From Priapulus caudatus (taxonomy: Eukaryota; Priapulida; Priapulimorpha; Priapulimorphida; Priapulidae): DNA of 25,562 bases. Both the position numbers and the translations under genes were made by a program. The notes below the pieces were generated by a model. The model saw nothing but the letters and a program-made list of their open reading frames with translations. It did no database searches and was not told where the DNA came from. This document shows positions 22,023 to 25,562 of the stretch, in pieces. The stretch covers positions 35,348 to 60,909 of the forward strand of contig NW_014577297.1 in NCBI RefSeq assembly GCF_000485595.1. Direction: 5' to 3'. Position 1 is the first letter of the stretch, and each line of letters begins with the position of its first letter.

Positions 22023-22976
22023 GTCACTAACATCATTGCAAAATGAAAACATGCATTATACATCGCTCAAGTGGTGTGTGAGAGAAAAACTGTCGTGCAG
22101 CAGTTTTCTTCACGTGCAAATGTTTCGCGTGCACGCCAAGTATAAACTTCTTGCCACTTTTATGAGAAATTTGAATAACGCTCACCATAAAATGGGTTTC
22201 AGGAGATAAGTGCTAAGCGCATATGCACATTCATTGCACGCCCAATATGACGACTATTATATGACATACACTTAGTTTATGCAATATTACAACTAACCGT
22301 ACTGAACCTTACTTCTATCTGACTAGCAATGCAGACCTGATAACTTCGAAAGATACTTCTACACATACACACTTGAGGGATACCATCTGAGGCTGCATGT
22401 TGCTTAACACATGCAGCGCTCCTGCAAGATTGCAAAGTATCGACCCATTTCGAAAAAGAAAGGGTGTTTAATTTTAAATTGTTTAATTACCAGTTCATTT
22501 ATTTCGGATGACGAATGAATGAAACGAGGAGCTATGTAGTGACCATCAATGACTATGAGGATTTACGGCGCTGCGGTTGGGTTCAAAGTTCTTTCAGGGT
22601 CAGAGATAAGTCGAGGTCAGAGATCAGTCAAAGTCAGTTACTGTCAGGGTCAGACTTTGGTCAAGGTCAATTACTGTCAAGGTCCGAGTTTGATCAAGGC
22701 TAGATGCTGTCAGGGTCAGAGCTTGCTCAAGGTCATTTACTTTCATGGCCAGAGTTTGGTCAAGTTCAATTACTGTCTGCGTCAGTTACTGTCAGGGTCA
22801 GTCATGATCGGATCGTGTTGGGGTCAGAGTTCACGTGTGCGTACCTTCCTGGCAGTAGTGTATGCATGTGTCCATGATGTAGCTGATGCAGGCCATCAGG
22901 ATGCCGAGGACAGCCAGAAACACCCAATCCTCGCCGATCTTACCAAACAGCTTCTGTACGAGCCACTGCCAGTTCG
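70..22976 (-). CDS. ClC-2-class voltage-gated chloride channel, partial gene (13 exons)
   Basis: This is a plasma-membrane chloride channel of the CLC family, ClC-1/2/K branch (the group of vertebrate CLCN2 and insect ClC-a). Exons, 5' to 3': 22845-22976, 21828-21956, 20862-20995, 20248-20325, 19053-19131, 7923-8048, 7495-7579, 6314-6415, 3017-3245, 2170-2239, 1274-1384, 664-761, 70-185. All introns are GT-AG, and phases agree across every junction without an in-frame stop. The chloride-pathway residues are visible: the serine of GSGIPE, the gating glutamate of GKEGP, the GVFIP loop and the tyrosine of PSIYDS. The position that is a second glutamate in CLC proton exchangers reads valine (FSIEV), which points to a channel. 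The N-terminus and the CBS domains lie outside the window or were not found. An 11-kb intron holds two Kunitz genes on the other strand. Family assignment is firm; ClC-2 rather than another animal channel paralogue is inference. Confidence 0.95.
186..1273. other. Introns 12-13 and 11-12 of the channel gene, nothing else recognised
   Basis: Apart from exon 12, the stretches 186-663 and 762-1273 contain unremarkable AT-rich intron sequence. Short open frames here have no recognisable similarity. Confidence 0.6.
664..761 (-). CDS. ClC channel exon 12 (helices P-Q)
   Basis: This 98-nt exon encodes [20 protein letters not shown] then [13 protein letters not shown], the highly conserved [18 protein letters not shown] region. 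The donor is ATG|GTACGA, phase 0. Confidence 0.95.
1274..1384 (-). CDS. ClC channel exon 11 (helices N-O)
   Basis: The exon reads [19 protein letters not shown] then a short linker and [12 protein letters not shown]. It aligns with [11 protein letters not shown] of ClC-2. It is 111 nt long, phase 1 on both sides. Confidence 0.94.
1700..2138. repeat. (GA)n purine tracts with two copies of the exon 9 acceptor
   Basis: In channel intron 10-11 there are GA-rich tracts at about 1705-1811 and 1983-2138. Between them, at 1812-1982, lie two partial copies of the exon 9 acceptor and its first codons. Confidence 0.9.
1812..1982 (-). pseudogene. Two displaced partial copies of channel exon 9 5' end
   Basis: Each copy carries the acceptor (CATTGCAG) followed by the start of exon 9, reading RFIYPAA. 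They match 3205-3296 closely, including intron sequence before the acceptor. They lie two exons downstream of the source, so they cannot be normal coding exons. Confidence 0.88.
2170..2239 (-). CDS. ClC channel exon 10 (GVFIP motif)
   Basis: This 70-nt exon encodes [20 protein letters not shown] then FVLG. It contains the GxFxP chloride-pathway motif. The acceptor is TTGCAG and the donor TTAG|GTAAGTAGT. A second GTAAGTAGT lies 23 nt farther on. Confidence 0.94.
2300..2960. repeat. CCA/CCG-rich trinucleotide region
   Basis: Intron 9-10 is filled by imperfect CCACCACCG-type repeats, ending in CAA and CAT runs at about 2910-2965. His/Thr/Pro- and Gly/Val-rich open frames on both strands are by-products. 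Confidence 0.9.
3017..3245 (-). CDS. ClC channel exon 9 (helices K-M, glycosylated loop)
   Basis: The largest exon here has 229 nt. It encodes [20 protein letters not shown], an extracellular loop with a probable N-glycosylation site (FSNITW, at the place of DNRTW in vertebrate ClC-2), and [13 protein letters not shown]. It ends in phase 0 at ATG|GTGAGT. Copies of its acceptor and first codons occur near 3416, 1936 and 1855. Confidence 0.95.
3295..3850. repeat. Degenerate repeat with GACAGCTAGGTGAC motif
   Basis: Variants of ATGACAGCTAGGTGACA recur at about 3299, 3329, 3466, 3563 and 3768 in the intron before exon 9. Spacing is irregular, so this is an old, decayed tandem array. Confidence 0.5.
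3851..6313. other. Channel intron 8-9, mostly unassigned
   Basis: This holds no recognised gene. Visible structure includes an AT microsatellite near 4440-4480, a two-copy degenerate repeat of about 130 nt at 4766-4965, a run of 15 G at 5166-5180, and a CCCGGTGTCCCGG-rich stretch at 5450-5545. Confidence 0.6.
4500..4625 (-). repeat. Inverted copy of a dispersed 77-bp repeat
   Basis: CCTGTCTATAAAGGA and ACCTCTACAGAAAGG resemble the reverse complement of the unit at 12879-13065. The copy is degraded. Confidence 0.5.
6314..6415 (-). CDS. ClC channel exon 8 (helix J)
   Basis: The exon reads [20 protein letters not shown] then [14 protein letters not shown] and splits a codon at AA|GTAAGT. It matches the GFGGALFVYLNRK region of vertebrate ClC-2. 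A minisatellite starts just upstream of the acceptor. Confidence 0.93.
6420..6722. repeat. Minisatellite of about 37 bp in intron 7-8
   Basis: Units beginning CAATGGCACTCAAC followed by AAACCTGCACTAATAT or TCTGCATTGATATC alternate some seven to eight times, starting a few bases from the exon 8 acceptor. Confidence 0.85.
6723..7032. mobile_element. Miniature inverted-repeat element, about 310 bp
   Basis: The ends are inverted copies: CCTAGCGCAGACCTGCGA on the left, and on the right the reverse complement of CCTAGCACAGACCTGCGA. A TA or CTAG target duplication is possible. It has no coding capacity. Confidence 0.75.
7495..7579 (-). CDS. ClC channel exon 7 (I-J linker)
   Basis: This 85-nt exon encodes [19 protein letters not shown] then [10 protein letters not shown]. 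It enters in phase 1 and leaves in phase 2 at ATCGG|GTAAGC. The I-J linker motif ITALYKT with FPFD matches ClC-2. Confidence 0.93.
7692..7922 (-). repeat. Tandem copies of the exon 6 donor region
   Basis: At roughly 7687, 7793, 7834 and 7885 the plus strand repeats a block like ACCTT..GAACAC..ATGAA. It resembles the exon 6 end and donor at 7921-7950. An ACGC microsatellite interrupts the array. Confidence 0.7.
7720..7785. repeat. (ACGC)n microsatellite
   Basis: About 15 ACGC units lie within the donor-copy array of channel intron 6-7. Arg/Thr/His- and Cys/Val/Arg-rich open frames come from it. Confidence 0.95.
7923..8048 (-). CDS. ClC channel exon 6 (helices H-I)
   Basis: The exon reads [20 protein letters not shown] then [20 protein letters not shown], one of the most conserved parts of ClC-1/2. 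The valine after FSIE occupies the place of the proton glutamate of exchangers. The donor GAAG|GTACGTG and some adjoining exon sequence recur several times in the next intron. Confidence 0.97.
8256..8642. mobile_element. Miniature inverted-repeat element, about 387 bp, with internal duplication
   Basis: The right end is the reverse complement of GCGTTCGATTTACTTCCCCA, and the left end reads ACGTTCGATTTGCTTCCCCA. Both are flanked by TA. The left part contains a perfect 54-bp tandem duplication (8260-8313 and 8314-8367). Confidence 0.78.
8809..9045. repeat. Two-copy degenerate tandem repeat, 133-bp offset
   Basis: ACATTCCATC..AA.GCTGCAGCTAC occurs at 8818 and 8951, with similarity continuing to GTCACCAAAT/GTCACTAAAT. 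No gene is evident. Confidence 0.65.
9046..10500. other. Host-intron sequence upstream of Kunitz gene A
   Basis: Apart from the small element at 9822-9938, I see no convincing gene. Short frames at 9136-9357 and 9927-10160 contain weakly hemopexin-like words but no intact repeat or splice pair. Confidence 0.5.
9822..9938. mobile_element. 117-bp miniature inverted-repeat element with target duplication
   Basis: Perfect 15-bp terminal inverted repeats CAGGAGTGTCATAAT are flanked on both sides by ATGTCAT (9815-9821 and 9939-9945). A 10-bp hairpin GTGTCATAAT/ATTATGACAC lies at its right end. CAG-starting ends and a 7-8 bp duplication suggest a hAT-type derivative. Confidence 0.85.
10501..10508 (+). 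promoter_or_regulatory. TATA box of Kunitz gene A
   Basis: TATAAAAG lies 93 nt upstream of the gene A start codon. This would place transcription start near 10530 and give a 5' leader of about 70 nt. It supports an independent promoter inside the host intron. Confidence 0.75.
10601..10661 (+). CDS. Kunitz gene A exon 1 (signal peptide)
   Basis: The exon starts at the ATG 93 nt after the TATA motif and encodes a signal peptide beginning [13 protein letters not shown] and ending VVKAR. The donor is AGAG|GTAAGA, phase 1, the standard phase between a signal peptide and a Kunitz module. Confidence 0.88.
10601..13108 (+). CDS. Secreted single-domain Kunitz-like peptide (Kunitz gene A)
   Basis: Proposed exons are 10601-10661, 11968-12138 and 13101-13108, giving 79 residues. 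Residues 1-19 form a signal peptide (charged start, hydrophobic core [10 protein letters not shown], cleavage near KA). Residues 24-76 are a Kunitz-like domain with six cysteines at 24, 34, 51, 59, 72 and 76, and the family hallmarks WYYN, NNF and EC-x3-C. Kunitz peptides are usually secreted serine-protease inhibitors, and some relatives block ion channels; neither activity can be deduced here. The spacing is unusual (x9, x16 before the third cysteine), so classic inhibition is doubtful. The gene has its own TATA box and lies in an intron of the minus-strand chloride channel. The last exon is the weak part: alternatives are read-through to TAG at 12165 or splicing to Kunitz gene B exons, which are phase-compatible. 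The first intron contains an assembly gap. Confidence 0.85.
10758..11650. other. Assembly gap (893 Ns)
   Basis: The gap sits inside intron 1 of Kunitz gene A. The left flank ends in (CT)n. The right flank starts GAGAGAGAAGACACACATAT and is followed by another (CT)n. About 40 nt on each side are near-duplicates. Long reading frames across the Ns are meaningless. Confidence 0.98.
11691..11755. repeat. (CT)n microsatellite in Kunitz A intron 1
   Basis: It lies right of the gap and continues as a pyrimidine-rich region to about 11880, upstream of the exon 2 acceptor. A twin (CT)n lies at 10699-10757. Confidence 0.95.
11968..12138 (+). CDS. Kunitz gene A exon 2 (Kunitz-like domain)
   Basis: This 171-nt exon has phase 1-1 boundaries (CCCGCAG|AG and GGAG|GTACGT). 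It encodes YNCEQ through CGG. Its second half matches the Kunitz consensus well (C-x7-C-x12-C-x3-C with NNF). The stretch between the second cysteine and WYY is RLPAKTG. It has the same length as the second domain exon of Kunitz gene B, which suggests exon duplication. Confidence 0.93.
12250..12360. repeat. (CTC)n / (TCG)n trinucleotide repeat
   Basis: This run of CTC triplets followed by TCATCGTCG lies between Kunitz A exon 2 and the proposed terminal exon. Poly-Ser and poly-Arg frames are artefacts. Confidence 0.95.
12879..13065 (+). repeat. Dispersed repeat of about 77 bp, three tandem units
   Basis: TTTATAGACAGGCGTCAGTT and close variants start at 12881, 12958 and 13034, each followed by CTATAGAGGTG. 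Another copy lies near 23190. The third unit ends just before the proposed gene A terminal exon. Confidence 0.8.
13101..13108 (+). CDS. Kunitz gene A proposed terminal exon (coding part)
   Basis: A strong polypyrimidine tract and TTTTTTCTAG precede GT CTG TAA. In phase 1 this completes a glycine, adds one leucine and stops, giving an end of CGGL. AATAAA follows about 210 nt later, with a GT-rich stretch behind it. The exon is inferred from splice and polyadenylation signals only. Confidence 0.45.
13318..13323 (+). terminator. Polyadenylation signal, Kunitz gene A
   Basis: AATAAA is followed within 10 nt by a GT-rich stretch (GGTGTTTGTG), the usual layout of an animal poly(A) site. It lies on the gene's strand about 210 nt after the proposed stop. 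Confidence 0.5.
13324..13878. other. Intergenic stretch between the Kunitz genes
   Basis: No gene or strong repeat was seen between the gene A poly(A) signal and the small element at 13884. Confidence 0.55.
13884..14069. mobile_element. 186-bp miniature inverted-repeat element upstream of Kunitz gene B
   Basis: Perfect 13-bp ends CAGGGGCGTGTAC (13884-13896; inverted at 14057-14069) are bordered by the 5-bp direct repeat CGTAC (13879-13883 and 14070-14074). It has no coding capacity. Confidence 0.85.
14112..14124 (+). promoter_or_regulatory. Possible TATA-like element of Kunitz gene B
   Basis: TATATTTAATAAA lies about 170 nt before the gene B ATG, and about 43 nt after the end of a miniature transposable element. 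It is a weak, AT-rich match and could be chance. Confidence 0.35.
14284..14353 (+). CDS. Kunitz gene B exon 1 (signal peptide)
   Basis: ATG at 14284 sits in a strong context (CACCGCCATGG). It opens a signal peptide [20 protein letters not shown] followed by AYQ, ending at CAAG|GTGAGT in phase 1. The alternative ATG at 14188 is in frame but in weaker context. Confidence 0.82.
14284..17904 (+). CDS. Secreted two-domain Kunitz-like protein (Kunitz gene B)
   Basis: The exons are 14284-14353, 15044-15274, 16705-16875 and 17873-17904, giving 504 nt and 167 residues. All introns are phase 1. Residues 1 to about 21 are a signal peptide. Domain 1 has cysteines at 38, 48, 74, 82, 95 and 99. Domain 2 has them at 105, 114, 131, 139, 152 and 156. 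A short tail, VSGEFVDPE, follows. The C-terminal halves of both domains fit the Kunitz pattern C-x7-C-x12-C-x3-C, but the reactive-loop half does not: domain 1 has 25 residues between its second and third cysteines and domain 2 has 16, against 15 usually. Proteinase inhibition is the family's common role, but it is unproven for these loops. The gene is nested in the chloride-channel intron, tail-to-head after gene A. It may share exons with gene A, because phases allow it. An in-frame upstream ATG at 14188 would add 32 residues and hide the signal peptide. Confidence 0.88.
14354..15043. other. Kunitz gene B intron 1
   Basis: It contains AT-rich sequence at 14560-14650 and a short array of GATACAGACGC units at about 14930-14990. 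No other feature was seen. Confidence 0.6.
15044..15274 (+). CDS. Kunitz gene B exon 2 (divergent Kunitz-like domain)
   Basis: This 231-nt, phase 1-1 exon begins after CTCACAG with [13 protein letters not shown] and contains six cysteines. The third to sixth match Kunitz spacing (DRYASRY, 7; [12 protein letters not shown], 12; SRA, 3), and RYYYD matches the central strand. The donor CTAG|GTGAGT runs straight into a long GGTGAG-type minisatellite. Confidence 0.92.
15275..16340. repeat. GGTGAG minisatellite starting at the Kunitz B exon 2 donor
   Basis: From the donor GTGAGTGTGAGG onward, about 1 kb is built of GGTGAG, GGTGATG and AGGGTGGGGTAAGA words in higher-order units of about 65-110 nt. 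Two copies of the exon's last bases are embedded (16011-16028 and 16141-16157). Confidence 0.93.
16705..16875 (+). CDS. Kunitz gene B exon 3 (second Kunitz-like domain)
   Basis: This 171-nt, phase 1-1 exon runs from GATCAG|GACGTG to CACG|GTAGGT. It encodes [14 protein letters not shown], then [13 protein letters not shown] and a standard C-terminal half with NNFASEEEC. It resembles gene A exon 2 in length, in TGWYY and in CPG..NNF. Confidence 0.93.
17022..17695. repeat. Tetranucleotide array GTCC/GTGC/GTCT/CTGC
   Basis: This array fills most of Kunitz B intron 3. It starts with GTCC/GTGC units, including a duplicated block of about 38 nt (17052, 17090), and ends in CTGC/CTGT units after 17540. 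It leaves several frames open on both strands. Confidence 0.95.
17873..17904 (+). CDS. Kunitz gene B terminal exon
   Basis: The acceptor has a (CT)n polypyrimidine tract ending CTGTAG. In phase 1 it reads [10 protein letters not shown] and stops at TGA (17902-17904). This acidic tail closes the protein shortly after the last domain. Confidence 0.75.
18303..18308 (+). terminator. Possible polyadenylation signal, Kunitz gene B
   Basis: ATTAAA is followed by a T/GT-rich stretch (TTTTTGTTTTGTTTT) about 18 nt on. It lies 400 nt after the gene B stop codon. No AATAAA was seen between them. Confidence 0.35.
18840..19050 (-). repeat. Tandem array carrying copies of the exon 5 donor
   Basis: CTTACCTCCAATGG occurs at 18847, 18979 and 19049; the last is the true exon 5 donor. 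Units also share GTGGATAGAG and a GCAGCATATGATAAC-type segment. Confidence 0.9.
19053..19131 (-). CDS. ClC channel exon 5 (helix G)
   Basis: The exon encodes [18 protein letters not shown] then CSFAAPIG, typical of helix G and the start of helix H. Its donor (CCATTGGAG|GTAAGT) is repeated downstream near 18986 and 18856 in a tandem array. The intron that follows is 11 kb long and contains both Kunitz genes. Confidence 0.95.
19132..20247. other. Channel intron 4-5, nothing else recognised
   Basis: AT-rich intron with no gene or clear repeat. Confidence 0.6.
20248..20325 (-). CDS. ClC channel exon 4 (GPFVH, helix F)
   Basis: This 78-nt, phase 0-0 exon encodes [18 protein letters not shown] and then TGFKGIYE. 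It completes GKEGPFVH, whose glutamate is the fast gate in CLC channels. Acceptor CTGCAG and donor GAG|GTAAAG are both clear. Confidence 0.94.
20862..20995 (-). CDS. ClC channel exon 3 (GSGIPE to GKE)
   Basis: This 134-nt exon reads [18 protein letters not shown] and continues to [13 protein letters not shown]. It therefore supplies the first chloride-binding serine and the start of the GKEGP gating motif, which is split by a phase-0 intron. Longer open frames that overlap it on both strands are shadows. Confidence 0.95.
21020..21290. repeat. GGATCCAGGA minisatellite and GA-rich tract
   Basis: GGTGGATCCAGGACGAAACT and GTGGATCCAGGAACAGATTC alternate at 21060-21160, followed by (GGGAGA)n at 21185-21275. 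Both lie in channel intron 2-3. Confidence 0.88.
21828..21956 (-). CDS. ClC channel exon 2 (helix C)
   Basis: The exon begins in phase 1 after TGCAG and ends phase 1 at ATAG|GTACGT. It encodes the pre-helix segment [10 protein letters not shown] and the helix C region [20 protein letters not shown], ending in AIG, where the GSGIPE chloride-binding turn starts. An ATT microsatellite lies immediately upstream in the intron. Confidence 0.94.
21966..22021. repeat. (ATT)n microsatellite
   Basis: About 18 ATT units lie 10 nt upstream of the exon 2 acceptor on the channel strand. Confidence 0.97.
22590..22810. repeat. GTCAGGGTCAGA minisatellite
   Basis: Units of the type CTGTCAGGGTCAGAGTTTGG followed by TCAAGGTCAATTA recur about five times, ending shortly before the exon 1 donor. 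Confidence 0.85.
22845..22976 (-). CDS. ClC channel exon 1 in window (helix B)
   Basis: This exon encodes [16 protein letters not shown] followed by ACISYIMD, which matches the helix B segment of animal ClC-1/2 channels. The donor is GAAG|GTACGC, phase 1. The acceptor is less certain: CCAG gives a start at 22976, and a second AG gives 22965. The exon is not the first of the gene, because roughly 80 cytoplasmic residues normally precede this point. No match to them was seen to the right. Confidence 0.88.
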
Positions 22977-25515
22977 CTGGAATAATGGCCACGAGTGAGA
23001 AACCACACAGCTGCGCATAACACAGAATGACAGCAGAAGCGCTCAAAAATACTGCTGAATATACAGCCAGACGTGTGTATAACGATTACGAAACGAAAAT
23101 TCCAAAATATGTCCGAAAAAAATAGTTTCCCGTTTGCATAGAGGTAGTTTCACTGAATAAATGTGACACAGACGAAATTCCAAGTTTCCTTTATAGACAG
23201 GCGGCCGTTCTATAGAGGTTATCTGCTAACACCGATTCGACTAGATACGTTAATACACTACTACAGTACACTGCAGTATTTAGTTTCATACGTACATCAG
23301 CATACGATAATACTCTGCAGGGACACAAGTCTCCTCTATGTATAGATTTGGCTACTCCTCATAGAAGAAGAATAACTATAGAAACTTTGTGATGCATGCT
23401 CAGCCTTCATGCTGCTATGAGGCTCGGCGTGTGCACAGCTAAGTAACGCAGATCACGTAAAGCTCACTACAATCATCTCGCATCCTCACATCACTACATG
23501 TTCCTTGAACAAACCCGCACGAACTTCCCCGCAACAATAGGATCCTGAATTGAAGGAGGTCGAATGAACCGACCTTTTTTAATAATCCACGCATTGAAAA
23601 GCCACTTCTGTCATGCAAGCGCAGTAAGCGATCGCGCGTGCACGTCTGCCTGCGTTGCCATTACAATACATCTATCACAACCGACGCGAGCGCGCTAATG
23701 CGATTCAATTAACCGGTTATTATATTTTTAACAATTTTACTACAGAGAGCTTACTATGTACGGGAAGATGCTCACACCGGCTTTACCGAAGTGTGAATAC
23801 ACAGAGTGATCATGATCACATTATGATTACATATGCTTTATAATTCGTTTAACGATAAACAGTGCAGAAATACGATTCCCCTGAAATGCTACCGTTATAG
23901 TGCTATTTTGCTCGTTTGAGCGCGCGTTAACGTTAACAAACGAATGATTACCATACGATAGCGCTACAAGTTAAGCTACAGCTAACTTAAAACAACATGC
24001 TATATATCCCTTCGAAAAATTCCACAGCCCGATAAACTGCCAGGGTTTTACCGGTCTGGTCTTAGACTCTCACTGCCTAGATATATCCACTATTATATAT
24101 ATGCGCTTGGTGCAGCTAACCGCAATGATTGAGTCTATGATTAAAGTATCTTATCTCTTAACTTAGCTATGGTAAATTTTCTTAAATAGCTGGCATATAT
24201 TATCTTATGAGATAGTCAGTCTGCATGCACGAATGCACGGATATGATAGCCACCCGGAGTGATCGCGTATGCGGAAGATTCGCACTCCCCGAGTGCCTTC
24301 TTTCTAGTTCTATCTGTTACAGCTCAGATTACAATAACATAAGTATGCATCATTGCATTAGCGCTTCAGGCTGTGCACGGCCTAAATACACGCACGCACG
24401 CACGCACGTGTTCATGTATACGTACGTGCCCACGCACACACAAACGCAAACACACACACGCACGCACACACGCACGCACGCGCGCATGCTCCCGCCTCAG
24501 ATCAGTTTCCTGAGCGTACCACTGCAGGTTTCGACAATCAAGGAGCAAGGGGGTGGTTATCACGGGGAGCCAATTATTCTTGCTACATTCTCATCCGCGC
24601 TGCGCACGTGCACGGGTGCCATAAGCCAAACAATGATGATAACAAGGGGTATAAAGCTAGTTTTGCTATGCAATGGTGGAACAGAACAGCGTACACCTCT
24701 CCCACACTTCCTATCCCCCCATCAAAATTCCTCGCAAAAACAAGTAATTTAGATTTTCGATAGCAATTCCACTTGTTATTAACAAAAGCAATCAGGAACC
24801 CAAAAATGATGAAAACGATTCCACATCGCAGCAAAATAACTAAACTTTCGTGAACCCTGTGCGCGATTCAAACTCCAATCATGGAAATTCGACTCCATGC
24901 AAAAACTATGCTCTTTTAAAACCCCGCAAAACATGCGCATTCACCCGGATGTGCGGCGGCCATTGTTGTTCGACTACATGCTTTATTAATCACCTTTAAA
25001 ATTTACAACCACCCCATACCAGTACTTTCGCTCGCGCATGCTTCAATTCAGTATCAACAAGAGCAATCGGAGATAGCAAACCTCCGCCACAGCGTAACAG
25101 TCCCCCCATCTTGCTGGTACACCCAATATAGTTTGATGAAATTTTCAGAAATTTGGAGAAAAAAAGATCCAGGATTTTTTTTAAAATAAATTTTGAATGC
25201 GTCCGAAGTCTTTCCCACAAAAAAGAAAAAAAAAGAAAAATCCTGGATCCATTTCTGGATCCGGATCACCACCAAAATCTATAACGCAATAAAAACAATT
25301 AAATTTGGCGCCTTCAGAATTACGTGAATGCTGCTGCTAAATTCATCCGCTCTTTACAATCGAATAGGGAGTAAAGAATATGATAGGTTATCATGATCTA
25401 TTTCCAATGGATTGGGACCTTGTTAGCCTGTGTCCAGATACACTCTCATGTTAGGACCGATTGTTTCTGTTTCTAGACTGATTACGCGGGCTCCTCGAAC
25501 ACATTTTTTGCTAAA
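22977..25515. other. Upstream channel intron or 5' region, no exon recognised
   Basis: No N-terminal channel exon could be found. Visible are a copy of the 77-bp dispersed repeat (23128-23222), an ACGC/ACAC microsatellite (24386-24485), and a hairpin-forming segment (25166-25262). Confidence 0.6.
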
Positions 25516-25562
25516 GGGCCGGACACACCAGGCGATGCCATCGGCCGATGCCATCGGCCGAT
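25516..25562. mobile_element. Possible end of a transposable element, cut by the window edge
   Basis: AGGGCCGGACACACCAGGCG is followed by two CGATGCCATCGGC units. It looks like an element terminus with subterminal repeats. The other end is not visible. Confidence 0.35.

Noticed and set aside
23550-23582. Stem (AGGTCG/CGACCT) followed by a T run, resembling a bacterial terminator
   Set aside because: The context is an animal intron or 5' region with no gene ending there.

Overview
The window is animal nuclear DNA from a draft assembly. It contains GT-AG introns, secreted Kunitz-type genes, an animal ClC-2-class chloride channel, many microsatellites and minisatellites, miniature inverted-repeat elements, and one run of 893 Ns. 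The repeat content suits a marine invertebrate, but I cannot name a phylum from sequence alone.

The minus strand carries most of one gene: a CLC chloride channel of the ClC-1/2/K branch. Thirteen coding exons run from about 22976 down to 70. They join in one frame with consistent splice phases (about 1,489 nt, 496 residues). They cover the membrane domain from helix B to helix R, including GSGIPE, GKEGP, GVFIP and the PSIYDS tyrosine. The N-terminal cytoplasmic part (beyond the right edge, or unrecognised) and the C-terminal CBS part (beyond the left edge) are missing.

The 11-kb intron 8049-19052 hosts two small genes on the opposite strand. Kunitz gene A (10601-13108) has a TATA box, a signal-peptide exon, one 171-nt Kunitz-like exon, and a proposed two-codon terminal exon followed by AATAAA. 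Kunitz gene B (14284-17904) has a signal-peptide exon, two Kunitz-like exons and a short terminal exon, giving 167 residues. All their introns are phase 1, so the domains are exchangeable modules. The three domains share an unusual cysteine arrangement.

The rest is introns and repeats. The most striking pattern is that short pieces of exon-intron junctions recur as tandem or displaced copies in the introns: at the 3-prime ends of channel exons 5 and 6, at the 5-prime end of channel exon 9, and at the donor of Kunitz B exon 2. Smaller echoes occur at channel exon 10 and Kunitz A exon 1. The introns are therefore seeded with decoy splice sites. Four miniature inverted-repeat elements, a dispersed repeat of about 77 bp, and long tetranucleotide and GGTGAG arrays make up most of the remaining structure.
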